A stretch of 64,000 nucleotides of DNA from Arcuatula senhousia (taxonomy: Eukaryota > Mollusca > Bivalvia > Mytilida > Mytilidae), in NCBI GenBank assembly GCA_963971305.1, contig OZ020305.1, positions 1,645,001 to 1,709,000 of the forward strand. Direction: 5' to 3'. Under the pieces are notes generated by a model. The model made no database searches. It was given only the letters and a program-made list of their open reading frames with translations, and was not told the origin of the DNA. How positions within the stretch are numbered: position 1 is the stretch's first letter; each line of letters starts with the position of its first letter. The translations under genes were made by a program, and so were the position numbers. Below, in pieces: positions 21,700 through 34,900 of this stretch.

Positions 21700-22014
21700 A
21701 ATTATAGTAGGACCTAGATATGGACACTCCTTACTATATTGATGCACTTTTTTAAATTGAAGATAGCGTAGTTTGGTACAGTTTTCCCCGTTTAAAATGG
21801 TTTTTGAAAAAGGACAAAATTTTCCTATTGTACTTCTCGATTCACTTGTTTGTGAATTATAATTAGATGTCGCATGAGATTTGAGGCTACGTGCAAGGTT
21901 GTAAGTCATATTAGCCTAAAATTGACAGTGCTAAAAACCGAAAAAAAAAAATTACAGAACTAACCATGAAATAACATAAAAAAGGCTTTATTATATCTAG
22001 GTCCTGCTAATATA
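21700..22014. mobile_element. Possible short TIR element next to the array
   Basis: TATAGTAGGACCTAGATAT near 21704 and ATATCTAGGTCCTGCTAATA near 21993 are inverted repeats (~17 of 19 matching) around ~270 bp without coding capacity. No convincing target duplication was found, so the assignment is tentative. Its right end coincides with the start of the 342-bp direct repeat. Confidence 0.45.
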
Positions 22015-22352
22015 GGGAACATGATGGTAATTGCTTCCCCTTTATAATCAAACAACTATTTCCAGTCTTTCAACCTTTCCATGAAGAGTGTTTGATGTAA
22101 ATAAAATTAAATCTATATGGTGTAACCTTTTTCCCATTGAATAAGTGGTGTCAAATCATATGTTGACCGCCTTTTGAGAGAGCTGTTGAATGCCGAGTTC
22201 AGCTGGCGGATGTTTACATTCAATTTTCTCCGGTGTTAATGGAAATTTCATCCTTGTTTGAAAAATCACCAAAAAAAATTATCCATCATGTGGAAAATTT
22301 TATTCTTATTTTATTAAACTACATCCATTTAAAAACTTGAAAACATACATTG
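22011..22352. repeat. 342-bp direct repeat, left border of the 879-bp array
   Basis: Runs from TATAGGGAACATGATGG to AAACATACATTG. An apparently identical copy of the same length stands at 42664-43005. The 118 bp between this copy and the first monomer (22353-22470) have no counterpart at the right border. Confidence 0.92.
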
Positions 22353-25300
22353 ATATTCCAGTGTTGATATTATAATCCAATCACAGTCCAGCAAAGTTTT
22401 AATATCTAGCTTCAAGCTCTGTCACAGTCTGACTTCCGGTTGCGCAATACTTAATTCCTGTTATGTTACCTATACTGTTAGGCCTGCATGATATTTGTTC
22501 GCGAAACACTTTTTTCTTGTACTTTAATCTGTTTTTAAGAATAACGAAAAGTTTTCAAATCTTTGTACCTCTTTTTTAACTTCCTGTGGTGATTTAAGAA
22601 TGTCTACTGTTCGGCTGCGGCCAACGATGAAAATCCTACAAAATAAAACAACACACAATGTCTAAATAAGCAAAATTTTAGGCAATGTTTTCTATTCTTA
22701 TCTTTTTAGTAGGAAAGATACATAGTATTGCTACTTATTTTCCACATTGAGCAGTTGAATGGGGATTTATTCTAAACAGAGAAAAGGAATGAAAATTGTG
22801 TACCTAGAAAATTGGCCGTCTAAAATATTTTTAACTGCCACGTCGCAAAATGTAAATAAAGAAAAATGAACATAAATATTTCAACACGTTATACAGAATT
22901 TGATAGAAATTTACCTGCGTATGAGCAAGAATGCTTTATAAACCATAGTTGAAGCCTATCATTGATCCATAATTTTTCTTCCCTCTTATGCATTCATGGC
23001 GCAAATGTTGATTCTGGTGCTAAGTCCATAGCTGTTGAAAAAAATAATGAAATCAATGAAAGGTTTGTTCAGCTTTTGTGAGTAGGGCTTTACTAAATGA
23101 CTTATTCAGTAAGTACGGCAAGTAATTTAGATAAGAAGAGACACACAGAAGACAAATAATGTGACTGCGGCATAAAATTCCATTGAAATCAATGTATTTT
23201 TCAAAATGTGTTTTATTTGAGCCCAAAAACAGAAATTCTAAGTGATGGTGTGACTCTGGACTTCAATTAGACTTGATATGAATAAATAAGACCAAAACAA
23301 GTGGATATAAAAAGCTTGAGTTAAGAAAACACAGAAACATAATTTTGGCTATACTGTTAGGCCTGCATGATATTTGTTCGCGAAACACTTTTTTCTTGTA
23401 CTTTAATCTGTTTTTAAGAATAACGAAAAGTTTTCAAATCTTTGTACCTCTTTTTTAACTTCCTGTGGTGATTTAAGAATGTCTACTGTTCGGCTGCGGC
23501 CAACGATGAAAATCCTACAAAATAAAACAACACACAATGTCTAAATAAGCAAAATTTTAGGCAATGTTTTCTATTCTTATCTTTTTAGTAGGAAAGATAC
23601 ATAGTATTGCTACTTATTTTCCACATTGAGCAGTTGAATGGGGATTTATTCTAAACAGAGAAAAGGAATGAAAATTGTGTACCTAGAAAATTGGCCGTCT
23701 AAAATATTTTTAACTGCCACGTCGCAAAATGTAAATAAAGAAAAATGAACATAAATATTTCAACACGTTATACAGAATTTGATAGAAATTTACCTGCGTA
23801 TGAGCAAGAATGCTTTATAAACCATAGTTGAAGCCTATCATTGATCCATAATTTTTCTTCCCTCTTATGCATTCATGGCGCAAATGTTGATTCTGGTGCT
23901 AAGTCCATAGCTGTTGAAAAAAATAATGAAATCAATGAAAGGTTTGTTCAGCTTTTGTGAGTAGGGCTTTACTAAATGACTTATTCAGTAAGTACGGCAA
24001 GTAATTTAGATAAGAAGAGACACACAGAAGACAAATAATGTGACTGCGGCATAAAATTCCATTGAAATCAATGTATTTTTCAAAATGTGTTTTATTTGAG
24101 CCCAAAAACAGAAATTCTAAGTGATGGTGTGACTCTGGACTTCAATTAGACTTGATATGAATAAATAAGACCAAAACAAGTGGATATAAAAAGCTTGAGT
24201 TAAGAAAACACAGAAACATAATTTTGGCTATACTGTTAGGCCTGCATGATATTTGTTCGCGAAACACTTTTTTCTTGTACTTTAATCTGTTTTTAAGAAT
24301 AACGAAAAGTTTTCAAATCTTTGTACCTCTTTTTTAACTTCCTGTGGTGATTTAAGAATGTCTACTGTTCGGCTGCGGCCAACGATGAAAATCCTACAAA
24401 ATAAAACAACACACAATGTCTAAATAAGCAAAATTTTAGGCAATGTTTTCTATTCTTATCTTTTTAGTAGGAAAGATACATAGTATTGCTACTTATTTTC
24501 CACATTGAGCAGTTGAATGGGGATTTATTCTAAACAGAGAAAAGGAATGAAAATTGTGTACCTAGAAAATTGGCCGTCTAAAATATTTTTAACTGCCACG
24601 TCGCAAAATGTAAATAAAGAAAAATGAACATAAATATTTCAACACGTTATACAGAATTTGATAGAAATTTACCTGCGTATGAGCAAGAATGCTTTATAAA
24701 CCATAGTTGAAGCCTATCATTGATCCATAATTTTTCTTCCCTCTTATGCATTCATGGCGCAAATGTTGATTCTGGTGCTAAGTCCATAGCTGTTGAAAAA
24801 AATAATGAAATCAATGAAAGGTTTGTTCAGCTTTTGTGAGTAGGGCTTTACTAAATGACTTATTCAGTAAGTACGGCAAGTAATTTAGATAAGAAGAGAC
24901 ACACAGAAGACAAATAATGTGACTGCGGCATAAAATTCCATTGAAATCAATGTATTTTTCAAAATGTGTTTTATTTGAGCCCAAAAACAGAAATTCTAAG
25001 TGATGGTGTGACTCTGGACTTCAATTAGACTTGATATGAATAAATAAGACCAAAACAAGTGGATATAAAAAGCTTGAGTTAAGAAAACACAGAAACATAA
25101 TTTTGGCTATACTGTTAGGCCTGCATGATATTTGTTCGCGAAACACTTTTTTCTTGTACTTTAATCTGTTTTTAAGAATAACGAAAAGTTTTCAAATCTT
25201 TGTACCTCTTTTTTAACTTCCTGTGGTGATTTAAGAATGTCTACTGTTCGGCTGCGGCCAACGATGAAAATCCTACAAAATAAAACAACACACAATGTCT

Positions 25301-28300
25301 AAATAAGCAAAATTTTAGGCAATGTTTTCTATTCTTATCTTTTTAGTAGGAAAGATACATAGTATTGCTACTTATTTTCCACATTGAGCAGTTGAATGGG
25401 GATTTATTCTAAACAGAGAAAAGGAATGAAAATTGTGTACCTAGAAAATTGGCCGTCTAAAATATTTTTAACTGCCACGTCGCAAAATGTAAATAAAGAA
25501 AAATGAACATAAATATTTCAACACGTTATACAGAATTTGATAGAAATTTACCTGCGTATGAGCAAGAATGCTTTATAAACCATAGTTGAAGCCTATCATT
25601 GATCCATAATTTTTCTTCCCTCTTATGCATTCATGGCGCAAATGTTGATTCTGGTGCTAAGTCCATAGCTGTTGAAAAAAATAATGAAATCAATGAAAGG
25701 TTTGTTCAGCTTTTGTGAGTAGGGCTTTACTAAATGACTTATTCAGTAAGTACGGCAAGTAATTTAGATAAGAAGAGACACACAGAAGACAAATAATGTG
25801 ACTGCGGCATAAAATTCCATTGAAATCAATGTATTTTTCAAAATGTGTTTTATTTGAGCCCAAAAACAGAAATTCTAAGTGATGGTGTGACTCTGGACTT
25901 CAATTAGACTTGATATGAATAAATAAGACCAAAACAAGTGGATATAAAAAGCTTGAGTTAAGAAAACACAGAAACATAATTTTGGCTATACTGTTAGGCC
26001 TGCATGATATTTGTTCGCGAAACACTTTTTTCTTGTACTTTAATCTGTTTTTAAGAATAACGAAAAGTTTTCAAATCTTTGTACCTCTTTTTTAACTTCC
26101 TGTGGTGATTTAAGAATGTCTACTGTTCGGCTGCGGCCAACGATGAAAATCCTACAAAATAAAACAACACACAATGTCTAAATAAGCAAAATTTTAGGCA
26201 ATGTTTTCTATTCTTATCTTTTTAGTAGGAAAGATACATAGTATTGCTACTTATTTTCCACATTGAGCAGTTGAATGGGGATTTATTCTAAACAGAGAAA
26301 AGGAATGAAAATTGTGTACCTAGAAAATTGGCCGTCTAAAATATTTTTAACTGCCACGTCGCAAAATGTAAATAAAGAAAAATGAACATAAATATTTCAA
26401 CACGTTATACAGAATTTGATAGAAATTTACCTGCGTATGAGCAAGAATGCTTTATAAACCATAGTTGAAGCCTATCATTGATCCATAATTTTTCTTCCCT
26501 CTTATGCATTCATGGCGCAAATGTTGATTCTGGTGCTAAGTCCATAGCTGTTGAAAAAAATAATGAAATCAATGAAAGGTTTGTTCAGCTTTTGTGAGTA
26601 GGGCTTTACTAAATGACTTATTCAGTAAGTACGGCAAGTAATTTAGATAAGAAGAGACACACAGAAGACAAATAATGTGACTGCGGCATAAAATTCCATT
26701 GAAATCAATGTATTTTTCAAAATGTGTTTTATTTGAGCCCAAAAACAGAAATTCTAAGTGATGGTGTGACTCTGGACTTCAATTAGACTTGATATGAATA
26801 AATAAGACCAAAACAAGTGGATATAAAAAGCTTGAGTTAAGAAAACACAGAAACATAATTTTGGCTATACTGTTAGGCCTGCATGATATTTGTTCGCGAA
26901 ACACTTTTTTCTTGTACTTTAATCTGTTTTTAAGAATAACGAAAAGTTTTCAAATCTTTGTACCTCTTTTTTAACTTCCTGTGGTGATTTAAGAATGTCT
27001 ACTGTTCGGCTGCGGCCAACGATGAAAATCCTACAAAATAAAACAACACACAATGTCTAAATAAGCAAAATTTTAGGCAATGTTTTCTATTCTTATCTTT
27101 TTAGTAGGAAAGATACATAGTATTGCTACTTATTTTCCACATTGAGCAGTTGAATGGGGATTTATTCTAAACAGAGAAAAGGAATGAAAATTGTGTACCT
27201 AGAAAATTGGCCGTCTAAAATATTTTTAACTGCCACGTCGCAAAATGTAAATAAAGAAAAATGAACATAAATATTTCAACACGTTATACAGAATTTGATA
27301 GAAATTTACCTGCGTATGAGCAAGAATGCTTTATAAACCATAGTTGAAGCCTATCATTGATCCATAATTTTTCTTCCCTCTTATGCATTCATGGCGCAAA
27401 TGTTGATTCTGGTGCTAAGTCCATAGCTGTTGAAAAAAATAATGAAATCAATGAAAGGTTTGTTCAGCTTTTGTGAGTAGGGCTTTACTAAATGACTTAT
27501 TCAGTAAGTACGGCAAGTAATTTAGATAAGAAGAGACACACAGAAGACAAATAATGTGACTGCGGCATAAAATTCCATTGAAATCAATGTATTTTTCAAA
27601 ATGTGTTTTATTTGAGCCCAAAAACAGAAATTCTAAGTGATGGTGTGACTCTGGACTTCAATTAGACTTGATATGAATAAATAAGACCAAAACAAGTGGA
27701 TATAAAAAGCTTGAGTTAAGAAAACACAGAAACATAATTTTGGCTATACTGTTAGGCCTGCATGATATTTGTTCGCGAAACACTTTTTTCTTGTACTTTA
27801 ATCTGTTTTTAAGAATAACGAAAAGTTTTCAAATCTTTGTACCTCTTTTTTAACTTCCTGTGGTGATTTAAGAATGTCTACTGTTCGGCTGCGGCCAACG
27901 ATGAAAATCCTACAAAATAAAACAACACACAATGTCTAAATAAGCAAAATTTTAGGCAATGTTTTCTATTCTTATCTTTTTAGTAGGAAAGATACATAGT
28001 ATTGCTACTTATTTTCCACATTGAGCAGTTGAATGGGGATTTATTCTAAACAGAGAAAAGGAATGAAAATTGTGTACCTAGAAAATTGGCCGTCTAAAAT
28101 ATTTTTAACTGCCACGTCGCAAAATGTAAATAAAGAAAAATGAACATAAATATTTCAACACGTTATACAGAATTTGATAGAAATTTACCTGCGTATGAGC
28201 AAGAATGCTTTATAAACCATAGTTGAAGCCTATCATTGATCCATAATTTTTCTTCCCTCTTATGCATTCATGGCGCAAATGTTGATTCTGGTGCTAAGTC

Positions 28301-29062
28301 CATAGCTGTTGAAAAAAATAATGAAATCAATGAAAGGTTTGTTCAGCTTTTGTGAGTAGGGCTTTACTAAATGACTTATTCAGTAAGTACGGCAAGTAAT
28401 TTAGATAAGAAGAGACACACAGAAGACAAATAATGTGACTGCGGCATAAAATTCCATTGAAATCAATGTATTTTTCAAAATGTGTTTTATTTGAGCCCAA
28501 AAACAGAAATTCTAAGTGATGGTGTGACTCTGGACTTCAATTAGACTTGATATGAATAAATAAGACCAAAACAAGTGGATATAAAAAGCTTGAGTTAAGA
28601 AAACACAGAAACATAATTTTGGCTATACTGTTAGGCCTGCATGATATTTGTTCGCGAAACACTTTTTTCTTGTACTTTAATCTGTTTTTAAGAATAACGA
28701 AAAGTTTTCAAATCTTTGTACCTCTTTTTTAACTTCCTGTGGTGATTTAAGAATGTCTACTGTTCGGCTGCGGCCAACGATGAAAATCCTACAAAATAAA
28801 ACAACACACAATGTCTAAATAAGCAAAATTTTAGGCAATGTTTTCTATTCTTATCTTTTTAGTAGGAAAGATACATAGTATTGCTACTTATTTTCCACAT
28901 TGAGCAGTTGAATGGGGATTTATTCTAAACAGAGAAAAGGAATGAAAATTGTGTACCTAGAAAATTGGCCGTCTAAAATATTTTTAACTGCCACGTCGCA
29001 AAATGTAAATAAAGAAAAATGAACATAAATATTTCAACACGTTATACAGAATTTGATAGAAA

Positions 29063-29640
29063 GGAGTAGAGCCACGAATGCCTCAAATCGGCCCTGTATT
29101 TTTACTAATTTTTAAACTACTTCAAATCTTTGTAAATTTACCCAAAATGAGTTAAGACATAACTGAACTTTTCATATATGTAAGATTTAACAAAATATCT
29201 ACACCACAGATCTAGCCTTGGCATTTCAAACATGCCATAAATTATAAAATTCTTAGTTTTTCGCCTATTTTCACTGTTTTCTCATCGTATTTTGTCAAAA
29301 ATAGTATTGGCCACATTCGTCGACCATCGTAATTTTTTTATTATCATTTTATAACATAAAAATACACATTTCTATCACAAAATAATTTTGGTCGACGCGT
29401 GTGGCCTTTTTCGTTTTCACCGATTTATACATGAAAATCAATGAAAAATATCAAAAAATTTGATTTTGTACAAATTAGACTGATTTTAAGCCTACTGTCC
29501 TCCTTGTTGATAAACAATTAAACCAAAAGATATTGCAATTTATAAAATATGAAGTCTAGGGAACATCAAGGGAGCAATTACAAGGAAGTATATCAAAGTT
29601 GAATTTTTGGGCCGATTTGGGGCCTTCGTGGCTCTACTCC
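29063..29640. mobile_element. Spy-like non-autonomous DNA transposon, copy 1 (in monomer 8)
   Basis: 578 bp with ~32-bp terminal inverted repeats (GGAGTAGAGCCACGAA, then a CAAATCGGCCC segment, with two mismatches between the arms). Monomers without it read GATAGAAATTTACCTG; with it they read GATAGAAA, element, TTTACCTG. Insertion is thus exactly between AAA and TTT, with no base gained or lost. That target and the absence of duplication are the hallmarks of the Spy group of DDE transposons. No transposase is present. Confidence 0.85.
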
Positions 29641-31398
29641 TTTACCTGCGTATGAGCAAGAATGCTTTATAAACCATAGTTGAAGCCTATCATTGATCCA
29701 TAATTTTTCTTCCCTCTTATGCATTCATGGCGCAAATGTTGATTCTGGTGCTAAGTCCATAGCTGTTGAAAAAAATAATGAAATCAATGAAAGGTTTGTT
29801 CAGCTTTTGTGAGTAGGGCTTTACTAAATGACTTATTCAGTAAGTACGGCAAGTAATTTAGATAAGAAGAGACACACAGAAGACAAATAATGTGACTGCG
29901 GCATAAAATTCCATTGAAATCAATGTATTTTTCAAAATGTGTTTTATTTGAGCCCAAAAACAGAAATTCTAAGTGATGGTGTGACTCTGGACTTCAATTA
30001 GACTTGATATGAATAAATAAGACCAAAACAAGTGGATATAAAAAGCTTGAGTTAAGAAAACACAGAAACATAATTTTGGCTATACTGTTAGGCCTGCATG
30101 ATATTTGTTCGCGAAACACTTTTTTCTTGTACTTTAATCTGTTTTTAAGAATAACGAAAAGTTTTCAAATCTTTGTACCTCTTTTTTAACTTCCTGTGGT
30201 GATTTAAGAATGTCTACTGTTCGGCTGCGGCCAACGATGAAAATCCTACAAAATAAAACAACACACAATGTCTAAATAAGCAAAATTTTAGGCAATGTTT
30301 TCTATTCTTATCTTTTTAGTAGGAAAGATACATAGTATTGCTACTTATTTTCCACATTGAGCAGTTGAATGGGGATTTATTCTAAACAGAGAAAAGGAAT
30401 GAAAATTGTGTACCTAGAAAATTGGCCGTCTAAAATATTTTTAACTGCCACGTCGCAAAATGTAAATAAAGAAAAATGAACATAAATATTTCAACACGTT
30501 ATACAGAATTTGATAGAAATTTACCTGCGTATGAGCAAGAATGCTTTATAAACCATAGTTGAAGCCTATCATTGATCCATAATTTTTCTTCCCTCTTATG
30601 CATTCATGGCGCAAATGTTGATTCTGGTGCTAAGTCCATAGCTGTTGAAAAAAATAATGAAATCAATGAAAGGTTTGTTCAGCTTTTGTGAGTAGGGCTT
30701 TACTAAATGACTTATTCAGTAAGTACGGCAAGTAATTTAGATAAGAAGAGACACACAGAAGACAAATAATGTGACTGCGGCATAAAATTCCATTGAAATC
30801 AATGTATTTTTCAAAATGTGTTTTATTTGAGCCCAAAAACAGAAATTCTAAGTGATGGTGTGACTCTGGACTTCAATTAGACTTGATATGAATAAATAAG
30901 ACCAAAACAAGTGGATATAAAAAGCTTGAGTTAAGAAAACACAGAAACATAATTTTGGCTATACTGTTAGGCCTGCATGATATTTGTTCGCGAAACACTT
31001 TTTTCTTGTACTTTAATCTGTTTTTAAGAATAACGAAAAGTTTTCAAATCTTTGTACCTCTTTTTTAACTTCCTGTGGTGATTTAAGAATGTCTACTGTT
31101 CGGCTGCGGCCAACGATGAAAATCCTACAAAATAAAACAACACACAATGTCTAAATAAGCAAAATTTTAGGCAATGTTTTCTATTCTTATCTTTTTAGTA
31201 GGAAAGATACATAGTATTGCTACTTATTTTCCACATTGAGCAGTTGAATGGGGATTTATTCTAAACAGAGAAAAGGAATGAAAATTGTGTACCTAGAAAA
31301 TTGGCCGTCTAAAATATTTTTAACTGCCACGTCGCAAAATGTAAATAAAGAAAAATGAACATAAATATTTCAACACGTTATACAGAATTTGATAGAAA

Positions 31399-31976
31399 GG
31401 AGTAGAGCCACGAATGCCTCAAATCGGCCCTGTATTTTTACTAATTTTTAAACTACTTCAAATCTTTGTAAATTTACCCAAAATGAGTTAAGACATAACT
31501 GAACTTTTCATATATGTAAGATTTAACAAAATATCTACACCACAGATCTAGCCTTGGCATTTCAAACATGCCATAAATTATAAAATTCTTAGTTTTTCGC
31601 CTATTTTCACTGTTTTCTCATCGTATTTTGTCAAAAATAGTATTGGCCACATTCGTCGACCATCGTAATTTTTTTATTATCATTTTATAACATAAAAATA
31701 CACATTTCTATCACAAAATAATTTTGGTCGACGCGTGTGGCCTTTTTCGTTTTCACCGATTTATACATGAAAATCAATGAAAAATATCAAAAAATTTGAT
31801 TTTGTACAAATTAGACTGATTTTAAGCCTACTGTCCTCCTTGTTGATAAACAATTAAACCAAAAGATATTGCAATTTATAAAATATGAAGTCTAGGGAAC
31901 ATCAAGGGAGCAATTACAAGGAAGTATATCAAAGTTGAATTTTTGGGCCGATTTGGGGCCTTCGTGGCTCTACTCC
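31399..31976. mobile_element. Spy-like element, copy 2 (in monomer 10)
   Basis: Same length, sequence and monomer offset (+439) as copy 1. It must therefore descend from the same insertion event, copied together with its monomer. Confidence 0.85.
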
Positions 31977-34900
31977 TTTACCTGCGTATGAGCAAGAATG
32001 CTTTATAAACCATAGTTGAAGCCTATCATTGATCCATAATTTTTCTTCCCTCTTATGCATTCATGGCGCAAATGTTGATTCTGGTGCTAAGTCCATAGCT
32101 GTTGAAAAAAATAATGAAATCAATGAAAGGTTTGTTCAGCTTTTGTGAGTAGGGCTTTACTAAATGACTTATTCAGTAAGTACGGCAAGTAATTTAGATA
32201 AGAAGAGACACACAGAAGACAAATAATGTGACTGCGGCATAAAATTCCATTGAAATCAATGTATTTTTCAAAATGTGTTTTATTTGAGCCCAAAAACAGA
32301 AATTCTAAGTGATGGTGTGACTCTGGACTTCAATTAGACTTGATATGAATAAATAAGACCAAAACAAGTGGATATAAAAAGCTTGAGTTAAGAAAACACA
32401 GAAACATAATTTTGGCTATACTGTTAGGCCTGCATGATATTTGTTCGCGAAACACTTTTTTCTTGTACTTTAATCTGTTTTTAAGAATAACGAAAAGTTT
32501 TCAAATCTTTGTACCTCTTTTTTAACTTCCTGTGGTGATTTAAGAATGTCTACTGTTCGGCTGCGGCCAACGATGAAAATCCTACAAAATAAAACAACAC
32601 ACAATGTCTAAATAAGCAAAATTTTAGGCAATGTTTTCTATTCTTATCTTTTTAGTAGGAAAGATACATAGTATTGCTACTTATTTTCCACATTGAGCAG
32701 TTGAATGGGGATTTATTCTAAACAGAGAAAAGGAATGAAAATTGTGTACCTAGAAAATTGGCCGTCTAAAATATTTTTAACTGCCACGTCGCAAAATGTA
32801 AATAAAGAAAAATGAACATAAATATTTCAACACGTTATACAGAATTTGATAGAAATTTACCTGCGTATGAGCAAGAATGCTTTATAAACCATAGTTGAAG
32901 CCTATCATTGATCCATAATTTTTCTTCCCTCTTATGCATTCATGGCGCAAATGTTGATTCTGGTGCTAAGTCCATAGCTGTTGAAAAAAATAATGAAATC
33001 AATGAAAGGTTTGTTCAGCTTTTGTGAGTAGGGCTTTACTAAATGACTTATTCAGTAAGTACGGCAAGTAATTTAGATAAGAAGAGACACACAGAAGACA
33101 AATAATGTGACTGCGGCATAAAATTCCATTGAAATCAATGTATTTTTCAAAATGTGTTTTATTTGAGCCCAAAAACAGAAATTCTAAGTGATGGTGTGAC
33201 TCTGGACTTCAATTAGACTTGATATGAATAAATAAGACCAAAACAAGTGGATATAAAAAGCTTGAGTTAAGAAAACACAGAAACATAATTTTGGCTATAC
33301 TGTTAGGCCTGCATGATATTTGTTCGCGAAACACTTTTTTCTTGTACTTTAATCTGTTTTTAAGAATAACGAAAAGTTTTCAAATCTTTGTACCTCTTTT
33401 TTAACTTCCTGTGGTGATTTAAGAATGTCTACTGTTCGGCTGCGGCCAACGATGAAAATCCTACAAAATAAAACAACACACAATGTCTAAATAAGCAAAA
33501 TTTTAGGCAATGTTTTCTATTCTTATCTTTTTAGTAGGAAAGATACATAGTATTGCTACTTATTTTCCACATTGAGCAGTTGAATGGGGATTTATTCTAA
33601 ACAGAGAAAAGGAATGAAAATTGTGTACCTAGAAAATTGGCCGTCTAAAATATTTTTAACTGCCACGTCGCAAAATGTAAATAAAGAAAAATGAACATAA
33701 ATATTTCAACACGTTATACAGAATTTGATAGAAATTTACCTGCGTATGAGCAAGAATGCTTTATAAACCATAGTTGAAGCCTATCATTGATCCATAATTT
33801 TTCTTCCCTCTTATGCATTCATGGCGCAAATGTTGATTCTGGTGCTAAGTCCATAGCTGTTGAAAAAAATAATGAAATCAATGAAAGGTTTGTTCAGCTT
33901 TTGTGAGTAGGGCTTTACTAAATGACTTATTCAGTAAGTACGGCAAGTAATTTAGATAAGAAGAGACACACAGAAGACAAATAATGTGACTGCGGCATAA
34001 AATTCCATTGAAATCAATGTATTTTTCAAAATGTGTTTTATTTGAGCCCAAAAACAGAAATTCTAAGTGATGGTGTGACTCTGGACTTCAATTAGACTTG
34101 ATATGAATAAATAAGACCAAAACAAGTGGATATAAAAAGCTTGAGTTAAGAAAACACAGAAACATAATTTTGGCTATACTGTTAGGCCTGCATGATATTT
34201 GTTCGCGAAACACTTTTTTCTTGTACTTTAATCTGTTTTTAAGAATAACGAAAAGTTTTCAAATCTTTGTACCTCTTTTTTAACTTCCTGTGGTGATTTA
34301 AGAATGTCTACTGTTCGGCTGCGGCCAACGATGAAAATCCTACAAAATAAAACAACACACAATGTCTAAATAAGCAAAATTTTAGGCAATGTTTTCTATT
34401 CTTATCTTTTTAGTAGGAAAGATACATAGTATTGCTACTTATTTTCCACATTGAGCAGTTGAATGGGGATTTATTCTAAACAGAGAAAAGGAATGAAAAT
34501 TGTGTACCTAGAAAATTGGCCGTCTAAAATATTTTTAACTGCCACGTCGCAAAATGTAAATAAAGAAAAATGAACATAAATATTTCAACACGTTATACAG
34601 AATTTGATAGAAATTTACCTGCGTATGAGCAAGAATGCTTTATAAACCATAGTTGAAGCCTATCATTGATCCATAATTTTTCTTCCCTCTTATGCATTCA
34701 TGGCGCAAATGTTGATTCTGGTGCTAAGTCCATAGCTGTTGAAAAAAATAATGAAATCAATGAAAGGTTTGTTCAGCTTTTGTGAGTAGGGCTTTACTAA
34801 ATGACTTATTCAGTAAGTACGGCAAGTAATTTAGATAAGAAGAGACACACAGAAGACAAATAATGTGACTGCGGCATAAAATTCCATTGAAATCAATGTA

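Noticed and set aside
29063..29640. Helitron as explanation for an insertion without target duplication between A and T
   Set aside because: The element has ~32-bp terminal inverted repeats and lacks the TC start and CTRR end with a 3' hairpin. AAA/TTT fits Spy better.
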